The notes under the pieces are model-generated. The model saw only the letters and a list, made by a program, of their open reading frames with translations. It had not been told where the DNA came from and did not search any database. A DNA stretch of 15,468 nt from Chrysochromulina tobinii (lineage: Eukaryota; Haptophyta; Prymnesiales; Chrysochromulinaceae). The stretch covers positions 1 to 15,468 of the forward strand of contig JWZX01000765.1 of assembly GCA_001275005.1 (NCBI GenBank). The letters are read 5' to 3'. This document shows, in pieces, positions 1 through 8,085 of the stretch. How positions within the stretch are numbered: the first letter of the stretch is position 1; every line of letters starts with the position of its first letter. Both the position numbers and the translations under genes were made by a program.

Positions 1-2
1 AG

Positions 3-1010
3 CTACCTCTGTTCTGCTACTCTAGCGATTGTATTGGGATTCACCTGTGGGGCACTGTCTGCCTGCACGCGCTCATCGCTATCGTGTTAAACTTTGACTT
101 CCTCGCCAAATATGCATCGCAACTGGGGGCCAAAAAGGTTAAGGAAAAGGCAATCGACGACCTCAAAATTCATGAGAACTATGAGGATAGGTGGGTGGAA
201 CACGCTCCATTTTTCTACTTCCTTCCCGCAAAATACGTTTGCAATTGCGCCGAAAAGTCGTTACCTCGCATGCAGACATTGCGAGACGCTGGCGTACTGG
301 AAAAGATGAAGATCCCTCTCGTCGAAGCGTTTCGCGGTGTAGGCATCATCAAGAAGATCCTCTTCGTGAGCCATCGGTGGGAAGAGCCTGGTCAGCCCGA
401 TGTCGACGGCGAGCAACTCAATGCCATCAAAGCGTATCTTGGTACGCATAAGGACATCGAGTGGGTTTGGTTCGACTATTCATCGATGCCTCAGAAGGTC
501 AGACTCATCCACTCAGATAGGGACTGGCGGACTCCGAAGGAGTTAGCCGAGTTCGATCTGATGCTCGCCGCCATCACCGACATGTACCTGACCGCGCGCA
601 TCCTCATTCTCCTCGACGGGTCGTACGTGTCGCGGTTCTGGACGCTGACGGAGGCATGGTGCTCGATGCAGAAGGCCACACGCGATGGGCTCAAGCCCGC
701 AACGGAGGATGAGCAGCGTCGCTACACGATTAAATGCATCCACAACGCTACCGAGAAGCATGATGGCGAGGGGCTCGTCGAAAAGGTGTCCGAGAAGAAG
801 CCCGAGGAAATGCATGGTATCCTCAAGAAGCCGGACGTGAACGTCACCAACGCAAAGGACAAGGAGGCCATGTTGCCCAAGATCCTGGAGTACGATTCGC
901 ACGTCAAAGATATGTATGCAAAGATGGAAAAACACGCCGACCACGATCAAGGAGCTGGAGCTGACGGAAGTACAAGCCGACAAGACGCAGGTACAGTCAG
1001 TGCCTTTTGA
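3..1010 (+). CDS. SHRW/TIR-like domain protein, 5'-partial
   Basis: The frame is open from the left edge to TGA at 1008-1010. The GTG at 84 is not a credible eukaryotic start, so the gene begins outside the window. A pyrimidine-rich tract ending in TAG at 24-25 could be a 3' splice site, making this the last exon from 26. A hydrophobic stretch lies at about 48-105. The core (about 345-690) has a strand ending in SHRW (366-377), then G-E-Q-L, VWFDYSSMPQ (about 464-493), a hydrophobic strand ending in LLDGSY, and SRFWTLTEAWCSM (to about 669). The alternating strands and the final S-x-F/W-C-x-E-like block resemble TIR/HET-like signalling folds, and such SHRW proteins are expanded in haptophytes (from memory of the family). 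Catalytic or binding activity is unknown. After about 933 the annotated frame becomes low-complexity, while frame +1 reads as a helical tail, so the true C-terminus is uncertain. Confidence 0.72.
   Translation, partial: LPLFCYSSDCIGIHLWGTVCLHALIAIVLNFDFLAKYASQLGAKKVKEKAIDDLKIHENYEDRWVEHAPFFYFLPAKYVCNCAEKSLPRMQTLRDAGVLEKMKIPLVEAFRGVGIIKKILFVSHRWEEPGQPDVDGEQLNAIKAYLGTHKDIEWVWFDYSSMPQKVRLIHSDRDWRTPKELAEFDLMLAAITDMYLTARILILLDGSYVSRFWTLTEAWCSMQKATRDGLKPATEDEQRRYTIKCIHNATEKHDGEGLVEKVSEKKPEEMHGILKKPDVNVTNAKDKEAMLPKILEYDSHVKDMYAKMEKHADHDQGAGADGSTSRQDAGTVSAF
24..25 (+). other. Possible 3' splice site of the first gene
   Basis: The first 23 bases are pyrimidine-rich and run into TAG at 23-25. The reading frame downstream is open and plausible. 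The frame is also open upstream to the window edge, so an uninterrupted exon remains possible. This is inference from composition only. Confidence 0.3.
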
Positions 1011-1760
1011 CCATAATGCCAGGGCTCCGGCAACATGTATGAGCTCATAACAATTTGAGCTCATAATTTCGGTCTCAATGGTGGGCCCCATGCCCACCGC
1101 CCTTGGTCAGCGCTACGCCATCGGCATAAACGAAGACCAGCGAGCCGCGACTGGCGCAGCGCCCAGCACTGGCGCGCGCCGCGCTCCGAACATGCCATGG
1201 CATTTGCACAGTGTACCATGAAGCGCCGCAAGCAACGGGGAGGAGACGCTCGCCTATGTGAAGGAGTGCGATGCGGAGTCCGGAGATGGTGCTCCGCTCT
1301 ACACGCAACACGGTAGAGTTGAACGCTTTAGCTCTGGGTACTGGGAATACAGAGAAGTGCCAGCGAGCTGCGCGCAAGTGCCGCGGGAAGCAAGGGAGGC
1401 GCCGCGACGGCCACCGGCTCCGGTCGAGCTTCCTCTGCCGTACCTCTGCCGATGGCCTCCCTTGAGTCCGCCGCCGTCGTGGGCCGACAGTTCGTGGCCG
1501 GTGTTTCGCCTGCGGTGTGTGTGTGTGTGTGTCGGACCGGTGCCGGTCTACAATGTACTTGGTTTCGTCCGTTTGGCTCCGTGTGTGGGTGTGAACGTGA
1601 ACATGACACACGCGACAACCGGTGCTACGACGCTGTTACGACACTGTTACGTCGTACACACACCTTATTCATGTACGACGCATGACCGATGACCATGACG
1701 CCCTCCGCACCCACATACGCGATGTTCATGTTGGAAGTACGCGACGACCTGGCTTTTCTC
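1011..1760. other. Intergenic region, no supported gene
   Basis: Several short frames are open on both strands, but none shows a recognisable domain and their composition follows GC bias. Visible structure: a 10-bp direct repeat (GAGCTCATAA) at 1041-1050 and 1057-1066, a (GT)9 microsatellite at 1515-1532, and an inverted repeat TACGACG/CGTCGTA around 1625-1656. The region would hold the 3' UTR of the first gene and the promoter of the next. Confidence 0.5.
1515..1532. repeat. (GT)9 microsatellite
   Basis: Eighteen bases of uninterrupted GT dinucleotide repeat in the intergenic region upstream of the large Trp-rich gene. Confidence 0.9.
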
Positions 1761-1822
1761 ACCGAGGGGAGCGGAGCCGTGTGGTGAGCGCGGGTGGACC
1801 GCGACGAAACTGACTGTCTGAC
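1761..1822 (+). repeat. Dispersed repeat, copy A (upstream of the Sfi1-like gene)
   Basis: This 62-bp stretch aligns with 9790-9866. Both begin ACCGAGGG and continue through CGGAGCCGT, GTGTGGTGAGCG, a G-rich run, GCGAC, and end in an identical 14-mer, AACTGACTGTCTGA, plus C. Copy A lacks about 13 bp in the middle compared with copy B. It ends 76 bp before the ATG of the large gene, so it could be a shared promoter/5' UTR element or a relic of a mobile repeat. Looser similarity may extend upstream (about 1690). Confidence 0.75.
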
Positions 1823-1898
1823 TGGTCATGAGAAAAAAGGGTTCATAACACCAGTACACACGAGTCATGAGCAAAACTCCCGCTCCCTGGTGTGCAGG

Positions 1899-4800
1899 AT
1901 GAGGCCGTCGCTGTCAACGACCTCGCTCTCCTCGGCGGAGCTCAAGGCGGCCCATCAGCGCAGGGCATCGCTGTCAGCGTCGTCGCTCACGACGGCGGAG
2001 CTCAAGGCGGCCCATCGCTTGCGCCAATACTACCGGATGGCGGCTGAAGGCGGCCAGGAGCAGGCGGAGGCGGCGCTCGGCGAGGCGCGAGTGCAGCAGC
2101 AGCTGCGAGCCGCTGTCGCCACCTGGTTTCGGCGCCGAGCTCATCCGCTGAGGCGGGCAATCACCAGAGTCTCCGCAAGTACGCGCTGTCGCATTGTCGA
2201 CCGGCTCGCGCGGCGCTACATCGACTCCTTACATCGCTGGGAGACCTGGACACGTGACGCTCACCAGCTCTTGCTGGCTCAGAGCCTGGCATTGCGCGTG
2301 GCGCAAGGCGACTTCGTGGCCAGCTTGCACGCTGCGCAGCTCGAGAAGCAGGTGGCCGAGGCATGCCGTCACCAAGCGGTGCAAGCGCACGGCCGTGCCA
2401 TCATTCGTCAGTGGCGGCTGGGCGCTTTGGTCCGCCGCGAGCGCTCGACCACCTGGTATAGGCTCGAGTACGTGGCCCGCATACATGGCAACCACGAACC
2501 GCTCGAGGATTTGGCGACCAAAGGGCTCGCGCTCCGCCGCTTGCAACGGCGCGTTGCCAGTCTTCACGCGGCACGACAAAGGACCTCCTGGGTGGTTCAC
2601 ACCCGCGCCCCGACGAACGCATTGCTCGCCAGAGCGCTCGCATCTTGGCGGCTGGTCTGCTCGGCCTCGGCGTCGATTGCTCGTCGTGTGTGCGGGGTGC
2701 GCGCCGAGCGCCGCTGCGTGCTGCGGAAGTTTGCTCTGCATCGCTGGCATGTGCATGCCAGCGCTGACAAGGCGCAGCGGCAGGCAGTCAGCTCCGCGAT
2801 GGCGGAGATCTGGTGGTCGCAGATGGCGCCGCCCGTGGGGGCCGTCGTCGAGGCGCGCCGCTTCGTCACTGCCTGTCGATTCCGCAAGCGCTCTGCCCTG
2901 TACGTGTGGCGGGGCTTTCTCGTGCGCGCTTGGCCACGTCATCTGTTTCGTCAATGGGCTGCCCACGCTCGACAGTGGCGACCGGCGCGGCTGGCGGCCG
3001 CCGCCCGTGCCGAAATCGCCGCTGTCCACTGCCGGCGCGCCGTCCTATCTGCATGGGTCGGCGCCACGGCGGGCGCACACCGCCAGCGACACTACCGCGG
3101 CCTTTGCTCGCAGCTCCACCATTTGTACGCCCTCGGCCGGGCTTGGACCGCGTGGAAATTCGCCGCCGCGCGCCGGGGCGCGGCGCACGTGGCCAACAGC
3201 CGCGCGGCGACGATGCGCTTCAACGGCGTCAGGGGACAGGCGCTTTCCCTGTGGCGACGCAGCGCGCACGTGGCCGCGAGCGATCAGCACCCGAGCTGGA
3301 CTTATGCAGTGGCGCTGCGCTCGACGCACGCGCTGGAGCCGCCGCTGCCCGCGCGCTTCTACACAGACTTACCAAGCGTGACGCGCCGACTGCGCGCCGA
3401 CGGCTCAGTGGCACTTGCGGCATGGGCCGCCGCCGCCACGCGAATACAGCTGGAGTGTGCGCGCCCGTGGCTGCGTCTGTGGCGGCGTGGGTGCGAGCAG
3501 AGGACAGCGGCGCGGCGCGAGCGGGCGTTCGAAGCCTTGTGCCGCCATGTTATGTGCCGGCGTGCGCTGCGCTCGTGGGCATGCTGTACGGCAGTGCAGG
3601 CGGCCGCTGCTAACCACATGATGACAGGCAAGTACGCCGAGCGCGTCCTTCGCAAGAAGCGTGTGCTCCGACGGCTTGGAGCAGAGCGATGGATAGGACA
3701 CCACCTGGCGTATGTGAGCAGCCAGATTGCGAGTGCCGTCAGAGCCGCGGACGCGAAGCGCACATTCAGGGCATGGAAGGCAGCGCGCTGGGAGCGCTGG
3801 CGCCACGTGCGCCGATGGGCACGCGCACTCGATCGGCACATGCGCACGGCGCTCTTGGGCGCTTGGGACGCATGGGCCTTCGATCACACGGTCTGCGCGT
3901 TCATGCGGCGCGTGCGTCAGCGTTGGGTCCATCGAGAGGCGTCGCGTGCGCTGCGTACCTGGGCGTTCCAGCGGGAGCTGTTCAACGAGATGTTCGGCAG
4001 GCTCCGGGGCGCGCTTGGTTCGAGGCGGCGGGCTAAGTTCGTAGGCGCGTGGCGCGCGTGGCGACAGCTGACGCAAGAGTGTGTCGAGGTCCTCGGCAGG
4101 TTCAGATGTGCGCTAGGCTCGTGGCGACGGGTTAAGCTCGCAGGCGCGTGGCGCGCGTGGCGACAGATGGCCCAGACGACCACGCGCACTGCCCAACTGA
4201 CACGCGTGGCCGTCTGCTTCTTGCTAAAGCGCGGAACGGCGCGTGCTCTGCGTACCTGGGCGTTCCAGCGGGAGCTATTCAACCAGGCTCTCGGTATGCT
4301 CCGGCGCGCGAGTGGTGCATGGCGGCTGGGTGACCTCGGACGCGCTTGGCACGCGTGGCGGTTGTTCTCAGTCGAGTGGCTCGAGGCTCGAGGTACGCTC
4401 CAGACCGCACTTGGCACATGGCAGATTCGCGCGCTCGCGGGCGCGTGGCATGCCTGGGCCTTTGAGTGCACGGTCCGCGCATTCACGCAGCGCGTGCAGC
4501 ATCGTGAGATTCATCGCAAGGCGGCGCGTGCACTGCGCGCCTGGGCATTCCGGCGCACCGTCGGTCTGGCCTTCGGCACGCACCGACGCTTGCTGATCTC
4601 GTGGCAGCTGGGCAAGCTCGCGAGCGCGTGGCGCGGCTGGCGGCGGCTCACCGAGGAGTATCTCGAGGCCATCAACAGGCTCCGGCGCGTGCTGATCTCA
4701 TGGCGGCTGGGCGCGTTCACAGGCGCGTGGCGCGCCTGGCGACAGCTGACCGAGGAGCGCCTCGAGACCATCCGCATGCTCCAGAGAGTCGTTGGCTCAT

Positions 4801-7800
4801 GGCGGTCGGGTGCGCTCGCAAGCGCGTGGCGCGGCTGGCGAGAGCTCACGGCTAAGTGCCGTGAGACTGCTGGCGTGATGCGCGGCGCGCTGAGCCGACT
4901 GCTGCACCAGAACGCGTCGCGCGCGCTCGGGCTCTGGCGAGCCGAGGCGGACGCGCGGCTGTGGGCCGAGGCGCTCGTGGCGAAACTCCACCCGAACGGC
5001 CGTCAGCTCCAGCGCGCCCTGAATACATGGAGGGCTGTGTGCGAAGGTAAGGCGCGGGTGGTGATGGCGTGCGCGGGAGCGCTGCGCGACACGGGGCGGC
5101 GGACGGTGGCGGACGCGCTGGGTTTGTGGAGAGATTGGGCGGCCGAGAAGCGCAAACACGCGGAGGTCGTCGCCCGCGCGCACGCACGGTTCGAGTCGTT
5201 GACGACTGCCGCTCAAGGTCTCCTAATCTCGTGGGGCGTGCGGCACGGTCTCCCTGGCGCCTGGGCTACGTGGCAGGGTCTCCCGGCCCTCTGGGCCGCG
5301 TGGCGCCACCATGCGACCCTCGGACGGTCGATTGCGACGCTGATCGGGACGATGAAGGCGGCCCATGCCGCGCGCTCCCTGCGGCTCGTCGCTTCCCAAT
5401 GGCGGTACTCTGCCTCGGAACGGAGACGCTCGCATGCAGCGCAGCATGCAGCCTCTCAACGCTGGCTCCTGTGGGCTCTGGGGAGTGCCGTGGAGGCACT
5501 CGCCGATGAGCGGAGGCGCTCGCAGTACTGGCGCCGTCTGAGCGAGCATGCGGCCCGCTCGGAGCTACGGAAGGCGCTGCGCTGCTTTACACAGCTCGAT
5601 CCCGCATGGCGCTTCGAGCGAGCAGCGGCTTGGAGCGTCCAGGCAGGCGCTCGAGAGCACGCGCGGCACAGCCTGATGCGGCTCTGCCTGCGTACATGGG
5701 CGGGCGTCACAGCGCTCGTCCATGCAGAGCATCTGGCGACGGTGCGCAGCCTCGCCTCCTTGATGGACCCGAAGCTGCGCCGTTCGTGGCAGAGCTGGGT
5801 CGCGCATGTCGACGAGATGCATGCGCTCCGGCGCGCACAGGAGCTCGTGTCCTCGAGGTACTCGAATAGCTCCGTCGTACGCGCCTTCTTCAGCTGGTAT
5901 GCGCTCGCTCAGCAGTGGCTTGTCCTCGACGTCGTCAGCTACAACTGCGGCGGCCTCAAGGCACACCAGAAGGTCCGCGTCGCGCTCGACACGTGGGCCG
6001 CGTACGCCGCGACCCTCTATACGGTCGGCTTGTGCGTGCGCCGCTGGACGCATCGAAAGCTCGGCGACGGCCTGGTGACGTGGCACGCGCTCGTGGCGAT
6101 GCGTACAGCTGCGTGGACTCTGATGGCGCGCGCGCTCGCGCTCTGGGAGCGGCCGACGCTCAAGACGGCGCTTGACTCGTGGCACGAGGTTGCACATACT
6201 CAGGTCAACACGCATCTGGCCGTCTGGACATTTACACAGCGCCGGTCGGCCGTGGTCGTCGCCGACGCGTGGCACATGTGGCGGCGCGCCGCCTGGCCCT
6301 CCCTCTATGGCCTGTCGCTCTCTCCGGAAGCCATTGTGATGAGATCGGTGGTGCATCGTTGGAAGGAGTACGATCTGGCCACGCGACTGGCTGAGGCGAA
6401 TGAGATGATCGGCCTCGTCGGTGCTGACCGAGTGGCGCTCGCAGATGCGGAGGAGGAGGACGAGGACGAGGCGAACGAGTTGGTGGATGAGGAGCTGGCA
6501 TTTGCATGGTCTGAGACGGAGCTGGCGGAGTCTGAGGTGGCACGCGAGAGGCTTGCCGCAGAGGTTGCCGAGGTGGCCAAGTCCCTAGCCTATGAAATGA
6601 ATACCTTCGGCCTGCTCTCCCCCGTTGCGGAAGAGGGCGACGAGGCCCTGGACGCGGGGCCTGATCGACCCCAAAAGTCGCCTGCAAGCGCGCATGCGGC
6701 CGACGACCGGGCTAGCACAGGCGTCGATGACGACAGCAATTGGGCTAGCACAGGCGACGAACTACTTCTCGCCGCGCGCGCGTGGCCATCGCCCGAGCCG
6801 TTTGGACGGCCGAGTCCCATGAAGCCTTTGAGACCGTCCCCATCGTACTGTGCACAATCATCCGCGAGTCCTTCAACGCATCGGACCAGCCTCGCCCCCG
6901 CCTCGTCCTCTCACCACGCACCTACCACTGCGCCCACCTTATCGCCACCGGCCTCATCGCCTGCGGCCATATTGCATGCGGCCTCATTGCCTGCGGCCTC
7001 ATCGCCTGCGGCCTCATCGCCTGCGGCCTCATCGCCGCAGGGCTCTCCGGAGGTCCTCTCATCCCTCGTGCGCTCGTCGCTACGCGCCAGCAGCCCAAGT
7101 GACGCGCACGTGTGGTACAGCGGCGAGGCACGCTTCGCGATGGTGAGCGCGTGGGTCAAATGGCTCGACGCGCGCGAGAGCGTGCGCTGGCTCGAAGAGC
7201 AGAGGCTCGCTCGCCGCCGCCGACTCGTCGAAGAGGCCGTGCGCCGGCGCGCGGCCCGATCGGCGCTCGCAATTTGGGCAGACGACGCAACCATCGCTGC
7301 GAGGCGACGCGATCAGGCAGCTGCCGCCGAGGCGAGCGCCGTGGAGTCGGCGGTGGAGCTGTTCAATTGGCGAGTGCTCGCGAGCTGTGAGTGGAGCGAA
7401 GGGCAGCGGACTTCCGATGTGCGGCTGAAGCTCACGATGGTGCTGCGGCTCTTGTGCGGCGGGCCCATGAGCGCGAGGCTCGCATTCGACATGTGGCTTC
7501 GCCACCACCACACGCTCGAGCACAACCCAATCACCTCCATCCGCGAGCTCACCTCGCCAACGCCCGCTAACAAGGAGCGGCGTGTTCTTCGCGCGTCGCA
7601 GCTGCAGTTGCACGCGGTGCAAGCCAGCCTCGCGCCGCACGCGGGGCAGCCGTTTGCATGCAGCGCGATCTGGGAGCCCTCGTTGAGCCTCAAGGCGGCG
7701 GCGCTCGCGTCAGAGCTTGCGTCGCCGCTGCGTTGCGCTACCGTGGTGCTCGCATCTCCGCAGCGCTCGGCGCGCCCGCTCGGTTTCGGTCACAGTCACG

Positions 7801-7940
7801 CGACGAGGGGTGGGGCATCTGTGGGGACCTCTGGTGGCGGGGCTGCCCTGAGCGAGTCTCTCAGAGGGATCGCTCGGCGCGTCGCACGAGAGAACGCCTT
7901 CTACACGGACGAGCAACAGTCGTGCATGGACTACGACTAG
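1899..7940 (+). CDS. Giant Trp-rich helical-repeat protein, Sfi1-like (centrin-binding)
   Basis: One uninterrupted frame encodes 2013 residues from ATG 1899 to TAG 7938. The frame opens further upstream, but only with a GTG that lies inside a dispersed repeat, so ATG 1899 is preferred. Residues 4-43 are a 20-residue tandem duplication (SLS..S-AELKAAH). Residues about 76-1480 are basic, Ala/Arg/Leu-rich helices with regular Trp, matching L-x3-W-x2-W-R/K. In the best-preserved part (3861-4860) the period is 33 residues. This agrees with the Sfi1 repeat, a long helix in which each repeat binds one centrin at spindle pole bodies or basal bodies. An acidic patch (1515-1532), a Ser/Pro/Ala low-complexity linker (about 1600-1730, with a 15-bp minisatellite) and a further short Trp-rich helical stretch (about 1748-1800) follow. 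The Sfi1 assignment rests on period and motif, so another Trp-helical-repeat scaffold is possible. No enzymatic domain is visible. Confidence 0.82.
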   Translation: MRPSLSTTSLSSAELKAAHQRRASLSASSLTTAELKAAHRLRQYYRMAAEGGQEQAEAALGEARVQQQLRAAVATWFRRRAHPLRRAITRVSASTRCRIVDRLARRYIDSLHRWETWTRDAHQLLLAQSLALRVAQGDFVASLHAAQLEKQVAEACRHQAVQAHGRAIIRQWRLGALVRRERSTTWYRLEYVARIHGNHEPLEDLATKGLALRRLQRRVASLHAARQRTSWVVHTRAPTNALLARALASWRLVCSASASIARRVCGVRAERRCVLRKFALHRWHVHASADKAQRQAVSSAMAEIWWSQMAPPVGAVVEARRFVTACRFRKRSALYVWRGFLVRAWPRHLFRQWAAHARQWRPARLAAAARAEIAAVHCRRAVLSAWVGATAGAHRQRHYRGLCSQLHHLYALGRAWTAWKFAAARRGAAHVANSRAATMRFNGVRGQALSLWRRSAHVAASDQHPSWTYAVALRSTHALEPPLPARFYTDLPSVTRRLRADGSVALAAWAAAATRIQLECARPWLRLWRRGCEQRTAARRERAFEALCRHVMCRRALRSWACCTAVQAAAANHMMTGKYAERVLRKKRVLRRLGAERWIGHHLAYVSSQIASAVRAADAKRTFRAWKAARWERWRHVRRWARALDRHMRTALLGAWDAWAFDHTVCAFMRRVRQRWVHREASRALRTWAFQRELFNEMFGRLRGALGSRRRAKFVGAWRAWRQLTQECVEVLGRFRCALGSWRRVKLAGAWRAWRQMAQTTTRTAQLTRVAVCFLLKRGTARALRTWAFQRELFNQALGMLRRASGAWRLGDLGRAWHAWRLFSVEWLEARGTLQTALGTWQIRALAGAWHAWAFECTVRAFTQRVQHREIHRKAARALRAWAFRRTVGLAFGTHRRLLISWQLGKLASAWRGWRRLTEEYLEAINRLRRVLISWRLGAFTGAWRAWRQLTEERLETIRMLQRVVGSWRSGALASAWRGWRELTAKCRETAGVMRGALSRLLHQNASRALGLWRAEADARLWAEALVAKLHPNGRQLQRALNTWRAVCEGKARVVMACAGALRDTGRRTVADALGLWRDWAAEKRKHAEVVARAHARFESLTTAAQGLLISWGVRHGLPGAWATWQGLPALWAAWRHHATLGRSIATLIGTMKAAHAARSLRLVASQWRYSASERRRSHAAQHAASQRWLLWALGSAVEALADERRRSQYWRRLSEHAARSELRKALRCFTQLDPAWRFERAAAWSVQAGAREHARHSLMRLCLRTWAGVTALVHAEHLATVRSLASLMDPKLRRSWQSWVAHVDEMHALRRAQELVSSRYSNSSVVRAFFSWYALAQQWLVLDVVSYNCGGLKAHQKVRVALDTWAAYAATLYTVGLCVRRWTHRKLGDGLVTWHALVAMRTAAWTLMARALALWERPTLKTALDSWHEVAHTQVNTHLAVWTFTQRRSAVVVADAWHMWRRAAWPSLYGLSLSPEAIVMRSVVHRWKEYDLATRLAEANEMIGLVGADRVALADAEEEDEDEANELVDEELAFAWSETELAESEVARERLAAEVAEVAKSLAYEMNTFGLLSPVAEEGDEALDAGPDRPQKSPASAHAADDRASTGVDDDSNWASTGDELLLAARAWPSPEPFGRPSPMKPLRPSPSYCAQSSASPSTHRTSLAPASSSHHAPTTAPTLSPPASSPAAILHAASLPAASSPAASSPAASSPQGSPEVLSSLVRSSLRASSPSDAHVWYSGEARFAMVSAWVKWLDARESVRWLEEQRLARRRRLVEEAVRRRAARSALAIWADDATIAARRRDQAAAAEASAVESAVELFNWRVLASCEWSEGQRTSDVRLKLTMVLRLLCGGPMSARLAFDMWLRHHHTLEHNPITSIRELTSPTPANKERRVLRASQLQLHAVQASLAPHAGQPFACSAIWEPSLSLKAAALASELASPLRCATVVLASPQRSARPLGFGHSHATRGGASVGTSGGGAALSESLRGIARRVARENAFYTDEQQSCMDYD
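1908..2027 (+). repeat. 60-bp tandem duplication encoding 20 residues
   Basis: Two adjacent in-frame 60-bp units (1908-1967 and 1968-2027) both contain a segment encoding AELKAAH, with nearly identical DNA (GGCGGAGCTCAAGGCGGCCC in both). It sits directly after the start codon and supports the choice of ATG 1899, because the duplication begins three codons downstream. Confidence 0.85.
3861..4860 (+). repeat. Nested 99-bp coding repeat array (Sfi1-like units)
   Basis: The second Trp codon of each motif lies at 3873, 3960, 4059, 4158, 4257, 4356, 4455, 4542, 4638, 4737 and 4836. The spacings are 87, 99, 99, 99, 99, 99, 87, 96, 99 and 99 bp. The segment encoding LRTWAFQREL recurs 297 bp apart (3951 and 4248), and the segment encoding AW-x-AWAF recurs 582 bp apart (3861 and 4443). 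Repeats that are this similar at DNA level indicate recent unequal exchange or conversion inside the gene. Confidence 0.88.
6951..7040 (+). repeat. 15-bp minisatellite, six units, encoding ASSPA repeats
   Basis: Six in-frame 15-bp units run without gaps from 6951. Units 1, 4 and 5 are identical (GCCTCATCGCCTGCG) and units 2, 3 and 6 diverge. They encode Ala-Ser-Ser-Pro-Ala-type repeats in the low-complexity linker, about residues 1685-1714 of the large protein. Copy number is likely variable between strains. Confidence 0.9.
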
Positions 7941-7981
7941 TCAGGCGACTGCACATTATGTGTGAATTCGACAGTTCTGAT

Positions 7982-7992
7982 CTATTTTAAAA
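7982..7992 (+). promoter_or_regulatory. TATA-like AT-rich element upstream of the duplicated-domain gene
   Basis: CTATTTTAAAA stands out in GC-rich sequence about 95 bp before ATG 8086 and could serve as a core promoter element. It could equally be 3' UTR of the preceding gene, whose stop is only about 40 bp upstream. The assignment rests on composition and position only. Confidence 0.25.
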
Positions 7993-8085
7993 CGTGATCC
8001 GCTCCTCACCCAATCCAAATCTGGACACTTCGATCCTTCGCGCACTTTCGAAAGGTGTCTCGCGGCGGTCCTCCTGCTTCGACGG

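Noticed and set aside
1075-1611. Minus-strand frame of 178 codons in the first intergenic region
   Set aside because: It translates the CA/GT microsatellite into THTHT runs, has no recognisable domain and overlaps equally long frames on the other strand.
1625-1638. 14-mer TACGACGCTGTTAC shared with 11611-11624
   Set aside because: One shared 14-mer is expected about by chance in a window of this size, and the flanks do not align.
1794-1898. N-terminal extension of the Sfi1-like protein from a GTG at 1794
   Set aside because: GTG is not a normal eukaryotic nuclear start, and the stretch lies partly in a dispersed repeat that also occurs before another gene in non-coding context. ATG 1899 is preferred.
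3405-4076. Long minus-strand open frames opposite the Trp-rich gene (also 2229-3029, 5565-6356 and others)
   Set aside because: They are shadows of a high-GC coding sequence: rich in Arg/Pro/His, no domain, and fully contained in a gene with strong repeat-based coding evidence.
5185-5200. tRNA T-loop-like GGTTCGAGTC
   Set aside because: It lies inside the Trp-rich coding frame and no cloverleaf arms flank it.
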